Assembly (NCBI GenBank): GCA_945898275.1
Contig: CAMDHZ010000007.1
Coordinates: forward strand, 1-64,000
Origin: Chitinophaga pinensis
GTDB lineage: Bacteria; Bacteroidota; Bacteroidia; UKL13-3
DNA: 64,000 nucleotides
Reading direction: 5' to 3'
Shown here: positions 9,276-18,223 of the stretch, piece by piece
Layout of the letters: each line of letters starts with the position of its first letter
Numbering within the stretch: the stretch's first letter is position 1
Program-made: the position numbers and the translations under genes
The notes under the pieces: model-generated
Seen by the model: only the letters and a program-made list of their open reading frames with translations
Databases searched by the model: none
Told to the model about the DNA's origin: nothing

Positions 9276-10455
9276 ATTTTGTTACTTTTAATTTTGGTAC
9301 ACGTAAGGTCATTTGATTGGTTTGAATAAGTTGTCTATCTGAATCACTTTCAATCTCTACATTTATTCCTTCTTCAAACAAAAGTGTGGTTAAGGCAAAA
9401 AACTTATCCGTTTCGATATACTGAAAATCGGACTTTAGGGTCAAACCGCACCATTCAAAAAAACTGTTGAGCGGCAATTCTGATAAAAGCCTATTTTTAT
9501 ATAAGTCCTTGTTAAAAATCCACTTATCAGTTAATTGTTGTGGGTCTTCTAGAAAAACATTCTCTTCCACGGCAAATTGTTCTAAATATTCCTTTGCATT
9601 TAAATACATGTCATTACTGTATGGATAGGTTCTTTCTACTTTAAAAACCTTTGGCAATGGCGATTTGTAAGGGGATTTTAAAAATTCTATCCAACCAGTT
9701 AATATGGTTGATTCTGTTCTAATACGGTCTATTAATGGCAATAATTCATTTGTAAGAAGTTTATTTTGCTTTAATAAATCATCATTGGTTTGAACCAAAA
9801 ATGTATAGAGCTTTTCGAACTGATGTCTTAAATTTTCCTCTTCGAAATTTAGTCGCCTTACATTGACATATTCAGAAATATCGAATAGTTTATTAGTGAT
9901 TGAATCCTTGTGATTGATATCAAGAATATTGTTAAGAGGCGTAATATAATAGTCTATCCAAAAACTTGCTTTCCTTACCTTTTCTTGATAGTCTAGCTTT
10001 TCAACATTAGATTTAAGTTCACGAGTTTCATTTAATAGCCTGATTGTGTTTTTCTCAACAGCTTCACTAAACTCCTTTATTTCGTTGTATAAATCGCTCA
10101 CGCGTTGCCCCAAAATTAATCTATCTCCACCAATTCCTTCTCTAATTTTCCTAAAAAGCACACCAATTGATTGTTCATACTTTTGAATTGTCTCTGGAAG
10201 TAATGGTCTAAATTCATTTAAGATAAATTCAAAAAGCTTATAATAAGTATCTCTAAACTCGTAATCGTCGCCTAGTTTACGAATAATTTTATAGTCGAGC
10301 AACTGACTTAAAATATCATCACCGTTGGTTTTAAAAATCTCCTGTAAGATTTCCTTTCTGATGATTCCTTCCTTGGTTTGAACATCAAAAATTTTCTTGA
10401 TGATTTCAAAGTAATTGGCAAGAAAATTTAAAATGGTTTTTGGTTCAGCCTTCAT
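9262..10455 (-). CDS. MukF/MksF/JetA-like kleisin subunit
   Basis: A 397-residue cytoplasmic protein. The N terminus (residues about 1-75) looks like a winged helix (IIRKEILQEIFK ... LLDYKIIRKLGDDYEF). The middle, about residues 85-260, is a long helical, heptad-rich region, and the C terminus is more mixed. This layout and the gene order SMC-kleisin-KITE fit the kleisin that bridges the two heads of a MukB-like dimer. The gene starts 11 bp after the SMC gene and overlaps the MukE-like gene. No family name is certain from sequence alone. One exact copy of the GGTTTGAACC repeat lies in it, encoding VQT. Confidence 0.65.
   Translation of the reverse strand: MKAEPKTILNFLANYFEIIKKIFDVQTKEGIIRKEILQEIFKTNGDDILSQLLDYKIIRKLGDDYEFRDTYYKLFEFILNEFRPLLPETIQKYEQSIGVLFRKIREGIGGDRLILGQRVSDLYNEIKEFSEAVEKNTIRLLNETRELKSNVEKLDYQEKVRKASFWIDYYITPLNNILDINHKDSITNKLFDISEYVNVRRLNFEEENLRHQFEKLYTFLVQTNDDLLKQNKLLTNELLPLIDRIRTESTILTGWIEFLKSPYKSPLPKVFKVERTYPYSNDMYLNAKEYLEQFAVEENVFLEDPQQLTDKWIFNKDLYKNRLLSELPLNSFFEWCGLTLKSDFQYIETDKFFALTTLLFEEGINVEIESDSDRQLIQTNQMTLRVPKLKVTKYGLS
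9787..9796 (+). repeat. iterated palindrome GGTTTGAACC, copy 2
   Basis: Exact copy inside the kleisin-like gene; on the coding strand it reads G GTT CAA ACC and encodes Val-Gln-Thr. Flanks T and A fit the longer dyad YGGTTYRAACCR. Confidence 0.8.
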
Positions 10456-10466
10456 TATAAATTTCC

Positions 10467-13115
10467 TTAGTTTGAAGTTGCATTTCTCTCACCATACATA
10501 GCATTAACCTTTTCATTGATATTTATTTTTCCAGCATTTGGATAAATAAAATAATACTTACCAAACCCTGGAACAGCATCTGGGGCTGCAAAAATAGGAA
10601 TGAAGTTATGCTCTTTGCAAAAGCGAACAAGCTCTGGTCTGTTTTGCTTGTCAATAGTTGCAACCTCATCAATAAAGAGTGCAATTCTATTTTCATCATC
10701 AAAAATAGCCAATCGGTTAATGATGGTCATGATGATAATTAGGCGAATCATTTTATCTGTGCCATCCGATTCAATTTGTTCATTCAAATCTACTTGCTTC
10801 GTGTTGCCTTTGCGCGTTAGATTCAAACTGATATCAAATAAATCGTCAAACTCAATTTTCTTGGCATTATCTAAATAGGCATCTAATACTTTTAGATTTT
10901 CTGAATGGTCAAATTCAAACATAAGCTGTCCTCTAACTTGTTGAATTTGGCTTATTTTCTTCACTTCCTCAACCAACTTCTTATTGTCAATCAATTCAAT
11001 TGTGAGTGATTCAATATCAGAAATTCTTGCTTGGGAAAGCTTTGAATTAAACTTATTGTATACAAATTCTTTGAACTCTTCATAGCGTTTAAGTAAAGTG
11101 TAAGCTGGGTTTGCAAATTGAGTTGAAATACTCTCTAACAAACTGGATATCGAACGTTCCTTGTCTTCAAGCAATGAAATTTCTTCTTCTACATAATGAA
11201 TAAAATCCATTTCATCAGCAAATGTTGATTGCAATTTATCCCTTAGTTTCTCAAAAAGTTTGTCTTTAGTAGCTTTTAAATCATGTCGATCAGAAATATT
11301 TATTTGTATTTTTTTATAAAGATTATCTAAATCATCAGAACTTTGAAACTCTTCCCCTGCCAAACCAAATTGTTCAAGGTTTTGTTTATATTCTTGAATC
11401 TCCCTGATTCTTCTTTCTCTCTTGTCTTTGTCTACTATTAATTCTTGAACATCTAACTGCTTTTTGGCAATGTCCTTTGCTAATCTGGCTTGTTCAGTTT
11501 CTATTCTCTGCTTTTCTTCATTAAGAAGTTTTAGATCAACCTTTAATTTGTCAATATTTTTTTGGAGGGTTGGCTTAGACTTAATTTTATTTAATTTAAC
11601 TTTTATGATTTCAATGTCAGCGTTTACTTGGTTCAAGGTTTGATGAAATTTTTCTAAATTATGCGCTACTTCAAATAAAGCCTCTTGACTTTTAAGCTCC
11701 ATTTTAGTGTTTTGTAATTCATCATTTATCTCTTCTATACTTCTAAAATCAACAAGTTCTAGGTTCTTAGACAAATCAATTTCTCCATCAAAAATGCTTA
11801 ATTTATCTGAAACCTTATGAATTGCCTTCAACACCTGATTACCAGGTAAACTCTTCACTTGTTCGCTTAAAATTGCATTTAAAAATTTTCTATTCTCTTT
11901 GTTTCCAGAAATTTTATTAATTAATAAATTACTATAATTTTCTATTTGATTTTCGCTTCGATTGATTTGGGCTTTTAGCTGATTAATTCTTTGGTCGATA
12001 TGTTGACTATTTAGCTTTTGAATTTCAACCATAGTAATCCTTGACTCAATTTCTTTTCGTCTTTTATCTAAGTTTTCCAAAGACTCATTAAGCAACTCAA
12101 TTGGTTCAAAAGAATTGATGATGTTTAGGACTGTTTCCTTTTCATTTAAAGACTCAGCTTTACTATTTATCTCAGTTTCTTTGTTACCAATCTTTCTATC
12201 AAAATCGGCTTTTTGAGGAATCAAGTTTTCGTTTATTTCAGTATTTATTTTAGCAATATTTTGGTTGCGTTCAGCCAATTGACTTTGTAAAGTTGGTAAG
12301 GTAGTGTCATAATTGTGCGAAAAAGCGTAATAGAATTGATTGATAATTCTTGCTTTGGCATTATACTGACTCATAACCTCTCTAAACTCATCAAACTCAT
12401 TCTTAACTGATTTTAGATTCCTTATTTCATTATTGATTTTCCTTAAGTCGATAATATCCTTTTTATTCTTTTGGGAAAAATTTAAACCTTCATTCTCACG
12501 ATTATCAGCAACAATTAAGGCTTCTTTAAGGTTCTTATTGGTAATAAGTTTTGTATTAATTAGGTAGCGATAAATTCTTGAAAAGTTATTGCTTAAACCA
12601 TCAGATTTAACATTATCATCTAGCCAAACTACCCCGTGGTTTCTTTTGCCTCGTTGATATACTGTATTGAAAACTTCACGTTTATCTTTAAATGGAATTA
12701 GCTCCATTCCCTCGCGAGCTAAAGCCTCCTGAACCTCGTCAAACTTTAAAAGTCGCTTATTTTCATCTACAAAAAAATGTTCTTTGTATTCAGAATTAAA
12801 TTGAAAATATTCTAATTCAGAGTCACTATTTCGTTTTACCAAAATACAATAATAAGATTTTTTGAATATCTCAAAAACAATATAACTCTGATTAGGATTT
12901 GGGAAATAATGGTGCAAGGTTTCTTTATCACCCCTTCTTTGTCCACTAAAAGTCATTTTATTTCCATCTATGATAAACAAAAAATTTAACGCATAAATAA
13001 GAGTACTTTTTCCTATATTGTTTGGACCAACCAATTGTAGACTATCACAGTCATTAATCCTAATTTCAGCCTTTCCGTATACTTTAGAATTTAAAATGGT
13101 AAGAGAAGTTAACAT
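10467..13115 (-). CDS. SMC-like ATPase of a MukBEF/MksBEF/JetABC-type complex
   Basis: An 882-residue SMC-family ATPase. Walker A is at residues 30-38 (GPNNIGKST). Heptad-rich coiled coil runs from about 210 to 745, interrupted in the middle as expected for a hinge. The C-terminal head has an ABC-signature-like ESDGTDKM near 782 and Walker B ALFIDEVATID near 812-822, followed by FCKEHNFIPIFAAP, which resembles the end of MksB/JetC proteins. Such ATPases load on DNA with a kleisin and a KITE protein and extrude loops. It heads a minus-strand operon with kleisin, KITE and aroC. It is shorter than E. coli MukB (about 1,480 residues). No JetD/TOPRIM nuclease gene is adjacent. Confidence 0.85.
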   Translation of the reverse strand: MLTSLTILNSKVYGKAEIRINDCDSLQLVGPNNIGKSTLIYALNFLFIIDGNKMTFSGQRRGDKETLHHYFPNPNQSYIVFEIFKKSYYCILVKRNSDSELEYFQFNSEYKEHFFVDENKRLLKFDEVQEALAREGMELIPFKDKREVFNTVYQRGKRNHGVVWLDDNVKSDGLSNNFSRIYRYLINTKLITNKNLKEALIVADNRENEGLNFSQKNKKDIIDLRKINNEIRNLKSVKNEFDEFREVMSQYNAKARIINQFYYAFSHNYDTTLPTLQSQLAERNQNIAKINTEINENLIPQKADFDRKIGNKETEINSKAESLNEKETVLNIINSFEPIELLNESLENLDKRRKEIESRITMVEIQKLNSQHIDQRINQLKAQINRSENQIENYSNLLINKISGNKENRKFLNAILSEQVKSLPGNQVLKAIHKVSDKLSIFDGEIDLSKNLELVDFRSIEEINDELQNTKMELKSQEALFEVAHNLEKFHQTLNQVNADIEIIKVKLNKIKSKPTLQKNIDKLKVDLKLLNEEKQRIETEQARLAKDIAKKQLDVQELIVDKDKRERRIREIQEYKQNLEQFGLAGEEFQSSDDLDNLYKKIQINISDRHDLKATKDKLFEKLRDKLQSTFADEMDFIHYVEEEISLLEDKERSISSLLESISTQFANPAYTLLKRYEEFKEFVYNKFNSKLSQARISDIESLTIELIDNKKLVEEVKKISQIQQVRGQLMFEFDHSENLKVLDAYLDNAKKIEFDDLFDISLNLTRKGNTKQVDLNEQIESDGTDKMIRLIIIMTIINRLAIFDDENRIALFIDEVATIDKQNRPELVRFCKEHNFIPIFAAPDAVPGFGKYYFIYPNAGKININEKVNAMYGERNATSN

Positions 13116-13288
13116 GCTTTATACTTAAAATAGTTAAGCAAGATAAGTAGCATAATTGGCAAGAAACACACATCTAATTCACAGTTTAATATTGACACAA
13201 ATATCTTAAAACCAGATTGTTATATTTTTAAGTACTTCTCAAGCTTTCTAAATATTGGCGTTTAATTATTCATCATTTAATTTGTTTC

Positions 13289-13298
13289 GGTTTGAACC
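13289..13298 (+). repeat. iterated palindrome GGTTTGAACC, copy 3
   Basis: Exact copy with flanks TTTC and AAAA in the divergent intergenic region, 174 bp before the SMC gene start and 184 bp before the ATPase start. Confidence 0.8.
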
Positions 13299-13385
13299 AA
13301 AAGGATCAATTTCAAAAGATTTTTAAAAAAAGCTTCAATTGGAATTTAATTAACATACCCTTGCTTAATACCTTTTTATAATTCT

Positions 13386-13393
13386 TAAATTTG
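13386..13393 (+). promoter_or_regulatory. predicted -7 box (TAAATTTG) of the P-type ATPase gene
   Basis: Exact match to the Bacteroidota TAnnTTTG box. A TTG at 13361-13363, 22 bp upstream, could be the -33 element. The implied leader is about 85 nt. Confidence 0.4.
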
Positions 13394-13481
13394 GTATCAA
13401 AATCAAACCTTTGCGGATAGCTTTAATACTATTAAGTAGGAAAAAATATTCGATTGTTAAAACGGAAAAATAAACATACAA

Positions 13482-16004
13482 ATGAAAGGCTTAAATGAGG
13501 CAGGAGTAAACAAGACTAGAGAAGTATTTGGTCCGAATGAACTTAAAGGCAAGCCAAAGCCTAGTCGAATTACTGTATTTTTTAGTCAGTTTAAAGATAC
13601 AATGATAGTTATTTTGATGGTTGCTGCATTGTTATCTGGCATTATTGGAGACCTTACAGATACTATTATTATTATTATAATTATTGTTTTAAATGCCATT
13701 GTTGGTTTTGTTCAAGAATCAAAAGCAGAAAAGGCTTTAGAGGCGCTCAAGAAAATGAGTACTACACAGGCTAAGGTACTGCGGAATGGGACAGAACAAA
13801 TCATAGATTCGGTTGAAATAGTCCCTGATGATATTGTTTTACTAGAAGCTGGTAATTTAGTACCAGCAGACATTCGACTATTAGAGGCACATTTTTTAAA
13901 AGCAGATGAGTCTTCTTTAACTGGTGAATCAGTTGCAGTTGATAAAAAGGTTAATACTATTAGTTTAAACGAAAAATCTACAGACCCTAGCAATTATATA
14001 TTCAAAGGAACACAAGTTACACATGGAAGAGCTATTGGAATTGTAGTAGCCACCGGCATGAATACCGAGATTGGCAAGATTGCAGGTATGCTAGATGAAA
14101 AGGAAACTGCAACCCCCTTACAAATTAGAATGAAAAAGTTTGGAAAGAATCTCTCCTATCTTGTTTTGCTAATTTGCGTTGTACTTGTGATTAGTGGATT
14201 GTTTAGAGGGGAGGATTTTTTAGATATTTTATTGTTAGCCCTAAGTTTGGCTGTTGCTGCGATTCCAGAAGCCATGCCAGTTTTAATTACCATAGCCTTG
14301 GCGGGTGGTGCAGCTAAATTAGCAAAAAAGAATGCACTAATTAAAAAACTACCAGCCGTAGAAACACTTGGCTCAGTCAACTTTATTTGTAGCGATAAAA
14401 CTGGAACACTCACACTTAATCAAATGGAGGTAGTAAATGAGTATAAGTGTGAATCTTCCTTAGATAAAGATAATGTTGAAACTTTGGCCTTACTTATGTC
14501 CTTAAATCATGATGTTAAAAAAGATAGTAATAACGCATTGATTGGAGAATCAACTGAGGTTTCATTAGTAAAGCAATCACTAAAACAAATAGGTGAAAAG
14601 AAGTATTCAACACTTTACAACCAATACCCACGAGTGGCAGAAATACCTTTTGATTCGGATAGGAAATGCATGACAACAGTTCATCAATTTGAAGAGAAAT
14701 TCCTAGTAATTTCAAAGGGAGCAAGCGAAGTAATTGCAAAAAGTTTAGCTTCCCAAGAAAAGAAAAATTGGTTAAAAGAAAATTCAGAAAATCTAGCTTT
14801 AGAAGGTAAAAGAGTAATTGCTTACTCTTATAAATTCTTGGATAAACTTCCTACAATTTTATCCTCAGACAATCTAGAACATGAACAAATTCTAGTTGGA
14901 TTAGTGGGTATCATTGACCCTCCAAGACCAGAGGCAAAGCAAGCCATAACTGAATGTAAACAAGCTGGCATTATCCCAGTCATGATAACAGGTGACCACC
15001 CATTAACTGCAAAAACCATAGCTAAAGAATTGGGTATTTTGAGCGAAGATGATCTTACATTAACGGGTGAAGAGCTCTCAAAAATAGAAGCAGATAAATT
15101 CCTAGAAATGGTTGAAAAGGTTCGTGTTTACGCGCGAGTAAGCCCTGGACAAAAACTAAGTATTGTAAAAGCCCTTCAAAACAAAGGAAATTTTGTGTCG
15201 ATGACAGGAGATGGCGTAAATGATGCTCCTTCTTTAAAGGCTGCAAATATTGGTGTTGCAATGGGCATTAACGGAACAGATGTGAGTAAAGAAGCTTCTG
15301 ATTTAATCCTACTTGATGATAACTTTGCCAGCATTGTAAATGCGGTAAAAGAAGGTCGGAGGATTTATGATAACATTAGAAAGTTTGTAAAGTATATAAT
15401 GACTTGCAATGGAGCAGAAATATGGGCAATACTCTTGGCTCCACTTTTAGGCTTACCAATTCCTTTGCTGCCGATACATATTCTTTGGATAAACCTAGTT
15501 ACTGATGGCTTGCCAGCTTTAGCCTTAGCCAGTGAAAAAGCAGAACTAAATATTATGAGTAGACCGCCGAGACCTAGCCATGAATCCATATTTGCAAAAG
15601 GATTAGGCTATCATATTTTATGGGTGGGTATGCTTATGGCTGGTGTGACTTTATTTACACAATGGTATTGTATGAAAAGCGATATGGTGCATTGGCAAAC
15701 GATGGTATTTACTGTTTTAGCTTTTTCTCAATTAGGGCATGTTTTGGCAGTTAGAAGTGATCATACATTTCTTTATAAACAAGGAATCGCAAGTAACATG
15801 CCTTTACTATTGTCAGTTTTGGGAACCTTCTTGTTGCAATTAGCTGTTATTTATGTACCAATTTTAAATACACTTTTCAAAACAAGTCCTTTAACATTAA
15901 ACGAGTTAATTTTCACCATTCTTATGGCAATAATCGTGTTTCATGCAGTTGAATTTGAGAAGTTTCTAAAGGTTAAGCTATTTTACCCTATCAATCGCCA
16001 ATAG
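13482..16004 (+). CDS. cation-transporting P-type ATPase, Ca2+-type (P2A-like)
   Basis: An 840-residue inner-membrane cation pump. Landmarks in order: N-terminal cation-ATPase domain with FGPNEL; TM1-2; actuator domain with TGESVAVDK; TM3-4 with PEAMP, the P2 Ca2+/Na+/K+-type site; phosphorylation motif SDKTGTLT with catalytic Asp; nucleotide-binding KGASE; MITGDHP; hinge TGDGVNDAPSLK; then C-terminal TM helices. PEAMP and the overall size suit bacterial SERCA/PMR1-like pumps, so Ca2+ export is the likely role; Na+ or Mn2+ cannot be excluded. It is slightly short at the N terminus compared with 850-900 residues. The 3' end overlaps the convergent TPR gene by 27 bp. Confidence 0.93.
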   Translation: MKGLNEAGVNKTREVFGPNELKGKPKPSRITVFFSQFKDTMIVILMVAALLSGIIGDLTDTIIIIIIIVLNAIVGFVQESKAEKALEALKKMSTTQAKVLRNGTEQIIDSVEIVPDDIVLLEAGNLVPADIRLLEAHFLKADESSLTGESVAVDKKVNTISLNEKSTDPSNYIFKGTQVTHGRAIGIVVATGMNTEIGKIAGMLDEKETATPLQIRMKKFGKNLSYLVLLICVVLVISGLFRGEDFLDILLLALSLAVAAIPEAMPVLITIALAGGAAKLAKKNALIKKLPAVETLGSVNFICSDKTGTLTLNQMEVVNEYKCESSLDKDNVETLALLMSLNHDVKKDSNNALIGESTEVSLVKQSLKQIGEKKYSTLYNQYPRVAEIPFDSDRKCMTTVHQFEEKFLVISKGASEVIAKSLASQEKKNWLKENSENLALEGKRVIAYSYKFLDKLPTILSSDNLEHEQILVGLVGIIDPPRPEAKQAITECKQAGIIPVMITGDHPLTAKTIAKELGILSEDDLTLTGEELSKIEADKFLEMVEKVRVYARVSPGQKLSIVKALQNKGNFVSMTGDGVNDAPSLKAANIGVAMGINGTDVSKEASDLILLDDNFASIVNAVKEGRRIYDNIRKFVKYIMTCNGAEIWAILLAPLLGLPIPLLPIHILWINLVTDGLPALALASEKAELNIMSRPPRPSHESIFAKGLGYHILWVGMLMAGVTLFTQWYCMKSDMVHWQTMVFTVLAFSQLGHVLAVRSDHTFLYKQGIASNMPLLLSVLGTFLLQLAVIYVPILNTLFKTSPLTLNELIFTILMAIIVFHAVEFEKFLKVKLFYPINRQ

Positions 16005-17000
16005 ATATAATTCATTTTGTGGATCCAATTCTAATGCGGTTTGATAATACTTTTTGGCTTTGCCTTTATCTCCTTTTTCTTCTAACAGTAATCCTTTCAT
16101 ATACCAGGCTTTAGCATAATTAGGATTGAGTTTGGTAACAATTTCCCAATTTTCCATTGCTTTTGCTAAATAACCCGATTCATAATTAATGTATCCCACA
16201 TTGTAATAAACAAGAACATTTGTTGGATCCATCTTTATGATTTTCTTGTATTCTACCATGGCTGAGGCATAATTTTCTGTTCTTTGCAAATAAACTGCTT
16301 TAGCAAAATATGGCTCAACTAAGTTCGGTTTGAGTTTAATGGCAGCATCAAAATAACCTAAGGCTAGTTTGCTTTTTTGAGCGGCATATAAATTGGCAAC
16401 GTAAAGTGCAGATTCATAATCTGTAGGGTCTGTTTCTATGGCAGTTTGAAAATGGTAAATAGCACGACTAGTATCTCCAGTCTCCCGATAATTCATACCT
16501 AACATATGATACAAATATGGGTTGGTTTTATCTTCCTTTAAAAGTTTAGTAAAAAGGTCTAATGATTTTTGATGCTCTTTTACTAAAAAAAACAAATCGG
16601 CTAGTTTAAGCATAGCATCTTTGTTTCCCGGGTTCAACAAAATCGCTTTTTCATAAGATTGAGCGGCATTTTTAGTTTGATTCATGGCATATTGGGTTCT
16701 GCCTAATGTAAAAAAATAGACATCTCTGGAAGAATCTAACTGTATTGCCGAGATTAAATCTGCCTCAGCTCTGGCAAGGTATTTACTGTTAATGTAAACT
16801 TCTGCTCTCCTATAGAAATTCTCAGGATTGGTGGGGTCTGCATCGATTTCTTTACTAATTTCTCTTGCCAAGGTTGCATTGGCAGTACTATCATTTGGAT
16901 CAGGTAAATTTGTATTCTTAGGAACATCCTTACAAGACAAAATTAACAAAAGGCTAATAAAAATCATTTTTTGAACGAAGGCATTCAGTTGCATTTTCAT
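15978..17000 (-). CDS. TPR-repeat lipoprotein
   Basis: A 340-residue protein with a signal ending in a lipobox (LLLILSCKD, Cys about residue 23), then eight or so tandem tetratricopeptide repeats from residue 50 to the end (for example DPTNPENFYRRAEVYI, NPGNKDAMLKLADLFF, NPNYAKAWYMKGLLLEEKG). It should sit in a periplasm-facing or surface membrane leaflet as a protein-interaction scaffold; the partner is unknown. ATG at 17000 is used here, with a second Met three codons in. It is divergent from hmgA (45-bp gap) and overlaps the ATPase gene at its 3' end. Confidence 0.85.
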   Translation of the reverse strand: MKMQLNAFVQKMIFISLLLILSCKDVPKNTNLPDPNDSTANATLAREISKEIDADPTNPENFYRRAEVYINSKYLARAEADLISAIQLDSSRDVYFFTLGRTQYAMNQTKNAAQSYEKAILLNPGNKDAMLKLADLFFLVKEHQKSLDLFTKLLKEDKTNPYLYHMLGMNYRETGDTSRAIYHFQTAIETDPTDYESALYVANLYAAQKSKLALGYFDAAIKLKPNLVEPYFAKAVYLQRTENYASAMVEYKKIIKMDPTNVLVYYNVGYINYESGYLAKAMENWEIVTKLNPNYAKAWYMKGLLLEEKGDKGKAKKYYQTALELDPQNELYLLAIDRVK

Positions 17001-17045
17001 ATTTTTGAGGGTTCAAACATAAGTCAACCAAAATTAATACTAAGT

Positions 17046-18203
17046 ATGCCATTTTATTACCGATTAGGAAAAATTCCACAAAAAAGACATACCCAATTCA
17101 GAAAAGAAGATGGAAGCCTTTATTCGGAAGAACTTATTTCTACCGAAGGCTTTAGCAGTTTATATTCTTTAGTTTATCATTCTCATCCACCAACCTTGGT
17201 AAAAGAAGTAGAGGAACCAATAAATGCAGAGCCAATTGCAGCTTTGCCTAAAAACCTTAAAAACAGAAGTTTCTTAACCTTTAAAACAAAACCTACCGAC
17301 GATTTTCTTTCATCAAGGGTGGTAATGCTTTATAACAAAGATGTTTATATAACTTGTGCTGCACCTAAAAAAAGTATGACAGATTACTTTTACAAAAATG
17401 CTGATGCAGATGAAGTAATTTTTATACACGAAGGCAGTGGCGTGTTGAAAACATTATACGGTCAAATCCCATTTGAGTATGGTGATTACTTGGTTATACC
17501 TAGAGGAATTATCTATCAAATGCATTTCAATGATGAAAACAATAGACTTTTCATCACAGAAAGCTTTTCTCCTATTCGACCACCCAAACGATACCTAAAC
17601 ACTTTTGGTCAATTTTTGGAACATTCGCCTTATTGTGAAAGAGATTTAAAATTACCACAAGACCTTAAAACTTATGATGAAAAAGGAGATTTTAAGGTAA
17701 TGATTAAGAAGCAAGACTTAATTTATCCATACATTTATGCTACCCATCCATTTGATGCAATTGGATGGGACGGTTACCAATATCCTTATGGGTTTAGCAT
17801 ACATAATTATGAACCCATTACTGGAAGAGTTCATATGCCACCGCCAATTCATCAGACTTTTGAAGGCCATAATTTTGTAATTTGTTCATTTGTGCCAAGG
17901 CTATACGATTACCATCCACTTTCTATTCCTGCACCTTACAATCACAGCAATGTAGACAGTGATGAGGTTTTATATTATGTTGATGGTGATTTTATGAGTA
18001 GAAAACATGTGGAACGAGGCATGATAAGCTTGCATCCAAAAGGGATTCCTCATGGACCACACCCAGGAACGGTTGAGAAATCTATAGGAAAAACAGAAAC
18101 TAAAGAATTGGCTGTAATGATAGACCCATTTTATCCCTTGATGATTACGCAGGCGGCCTTAGATTGCGAAGACCCTCATTATTACAAAAGTTGGGTTGAA
18201 TAA
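17046..18203 (+). CDS. hmgA: homogentisate 1,2-dioxygenase
   Basis: A 385-residue non-haem iron dioxygenase that opens the ring of homogentisate to maleylacetoacetate in tyrosine catabolism. It is a cupin: N-terminal strands around HEGSGVLKTLYG and EYGDYLVIPRG, and a C-terminal half with PPPIHQTFEGHNFV, SDEVLYYVDGDF and HPKGIPHGPHPG, where the Fe ligands (two His and a Glu) lie. The open frame extends upstream to 16971 across the TPR gene start, but ATG 17046 (MPFYYRLGKIPQKRHTQF) matches the usual N terminus. The preceding enzyme of the pathway, HPPD, is at 40802. Confidence 0.95.
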   Translation: MPFYYRLGKIPQKRHTQFRKEDGSLYSEELISTEGFSSLYSLVYHSHPPTLVKEVEEPINAEPIAALPKNLKNRSFLTFKTKPTDDFLSSRVVMLYNKDVYITCAAPKKSMTDYFYKNADADEVIFIHEGSGVLKTLYGQIPFEYGDYLVIPRGIIYQMHFNDENNRLFITESFSPIRPPKRYLNTFGQFLEHSPYCERDLKLPQDLKTYDEKGDFKVMIKKQDLIYPYIYATHPFDAIGWDGYQYPYGFSIHNYEPITGRVHMPPPIHQTFEGHNFVICSFVPRLYDYHPLSIPAPYNHSNVDSDEVLYYVDGDFMSRKHVERGMISLHPKGIPHGPHPGTVEKSIGKTETKELAVMIDPFYPLMITQAALDCEDPHYYKSWVE

Positions 18204-18204
18204 C

Positions 18205-18219
18205 GGTTTGGGTCAAACC
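18205..18219. repeat. variant inverted repeat GGTTTG-GGT-CAAACC
   Basis: A 6-bp dyad with a 3-nt spacer, flanked by C and A, in the 20-bp gap between the convergent hmgA and small exported protein genes. It shares the arms of the iterated palindrome but has a different spacing. Confidence 0.5.
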
Positions 18220-18223
18220 AAAC

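Larger units (their letters stand above)
13116..13481. other. 366-bp divergent intergenic region between the SMC operon and the P-type ATPase
   Basis: No gene or RNA is visible. The stretch is very AT-rich and must hold promoters for both divergent units. It contains one exact GGTTTGAACC palindrome at 13289-13298 and a TAAATTTG box at 13386-13393 facing the ATPase gene. For the SMC operon I see no exact TAnnTTTG match on the minus strand. Confidence 0.7.

Noticed and set aside
7645-13115. Wadjet anti-plasmid defence system
   Set aside because: No JetD nuclease or other defence gene is adjacent, the KITE and kleisin calls are tentative, and aroC is in the operon. A condensin-like role is as likely; I keep it as a finding only.
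13660-13690. ATT-rich run resembling a microsatellite
   Set aside because: It is coding: it encodes an Ile-rich transmembrane helix of the P-type ATPase and stays in frame.
16971-17045. N-terminal extension of homogentisate dioxygenase
   Set aside because: The 25 extra residues have no family match and overlap the divergent TPR gene start.
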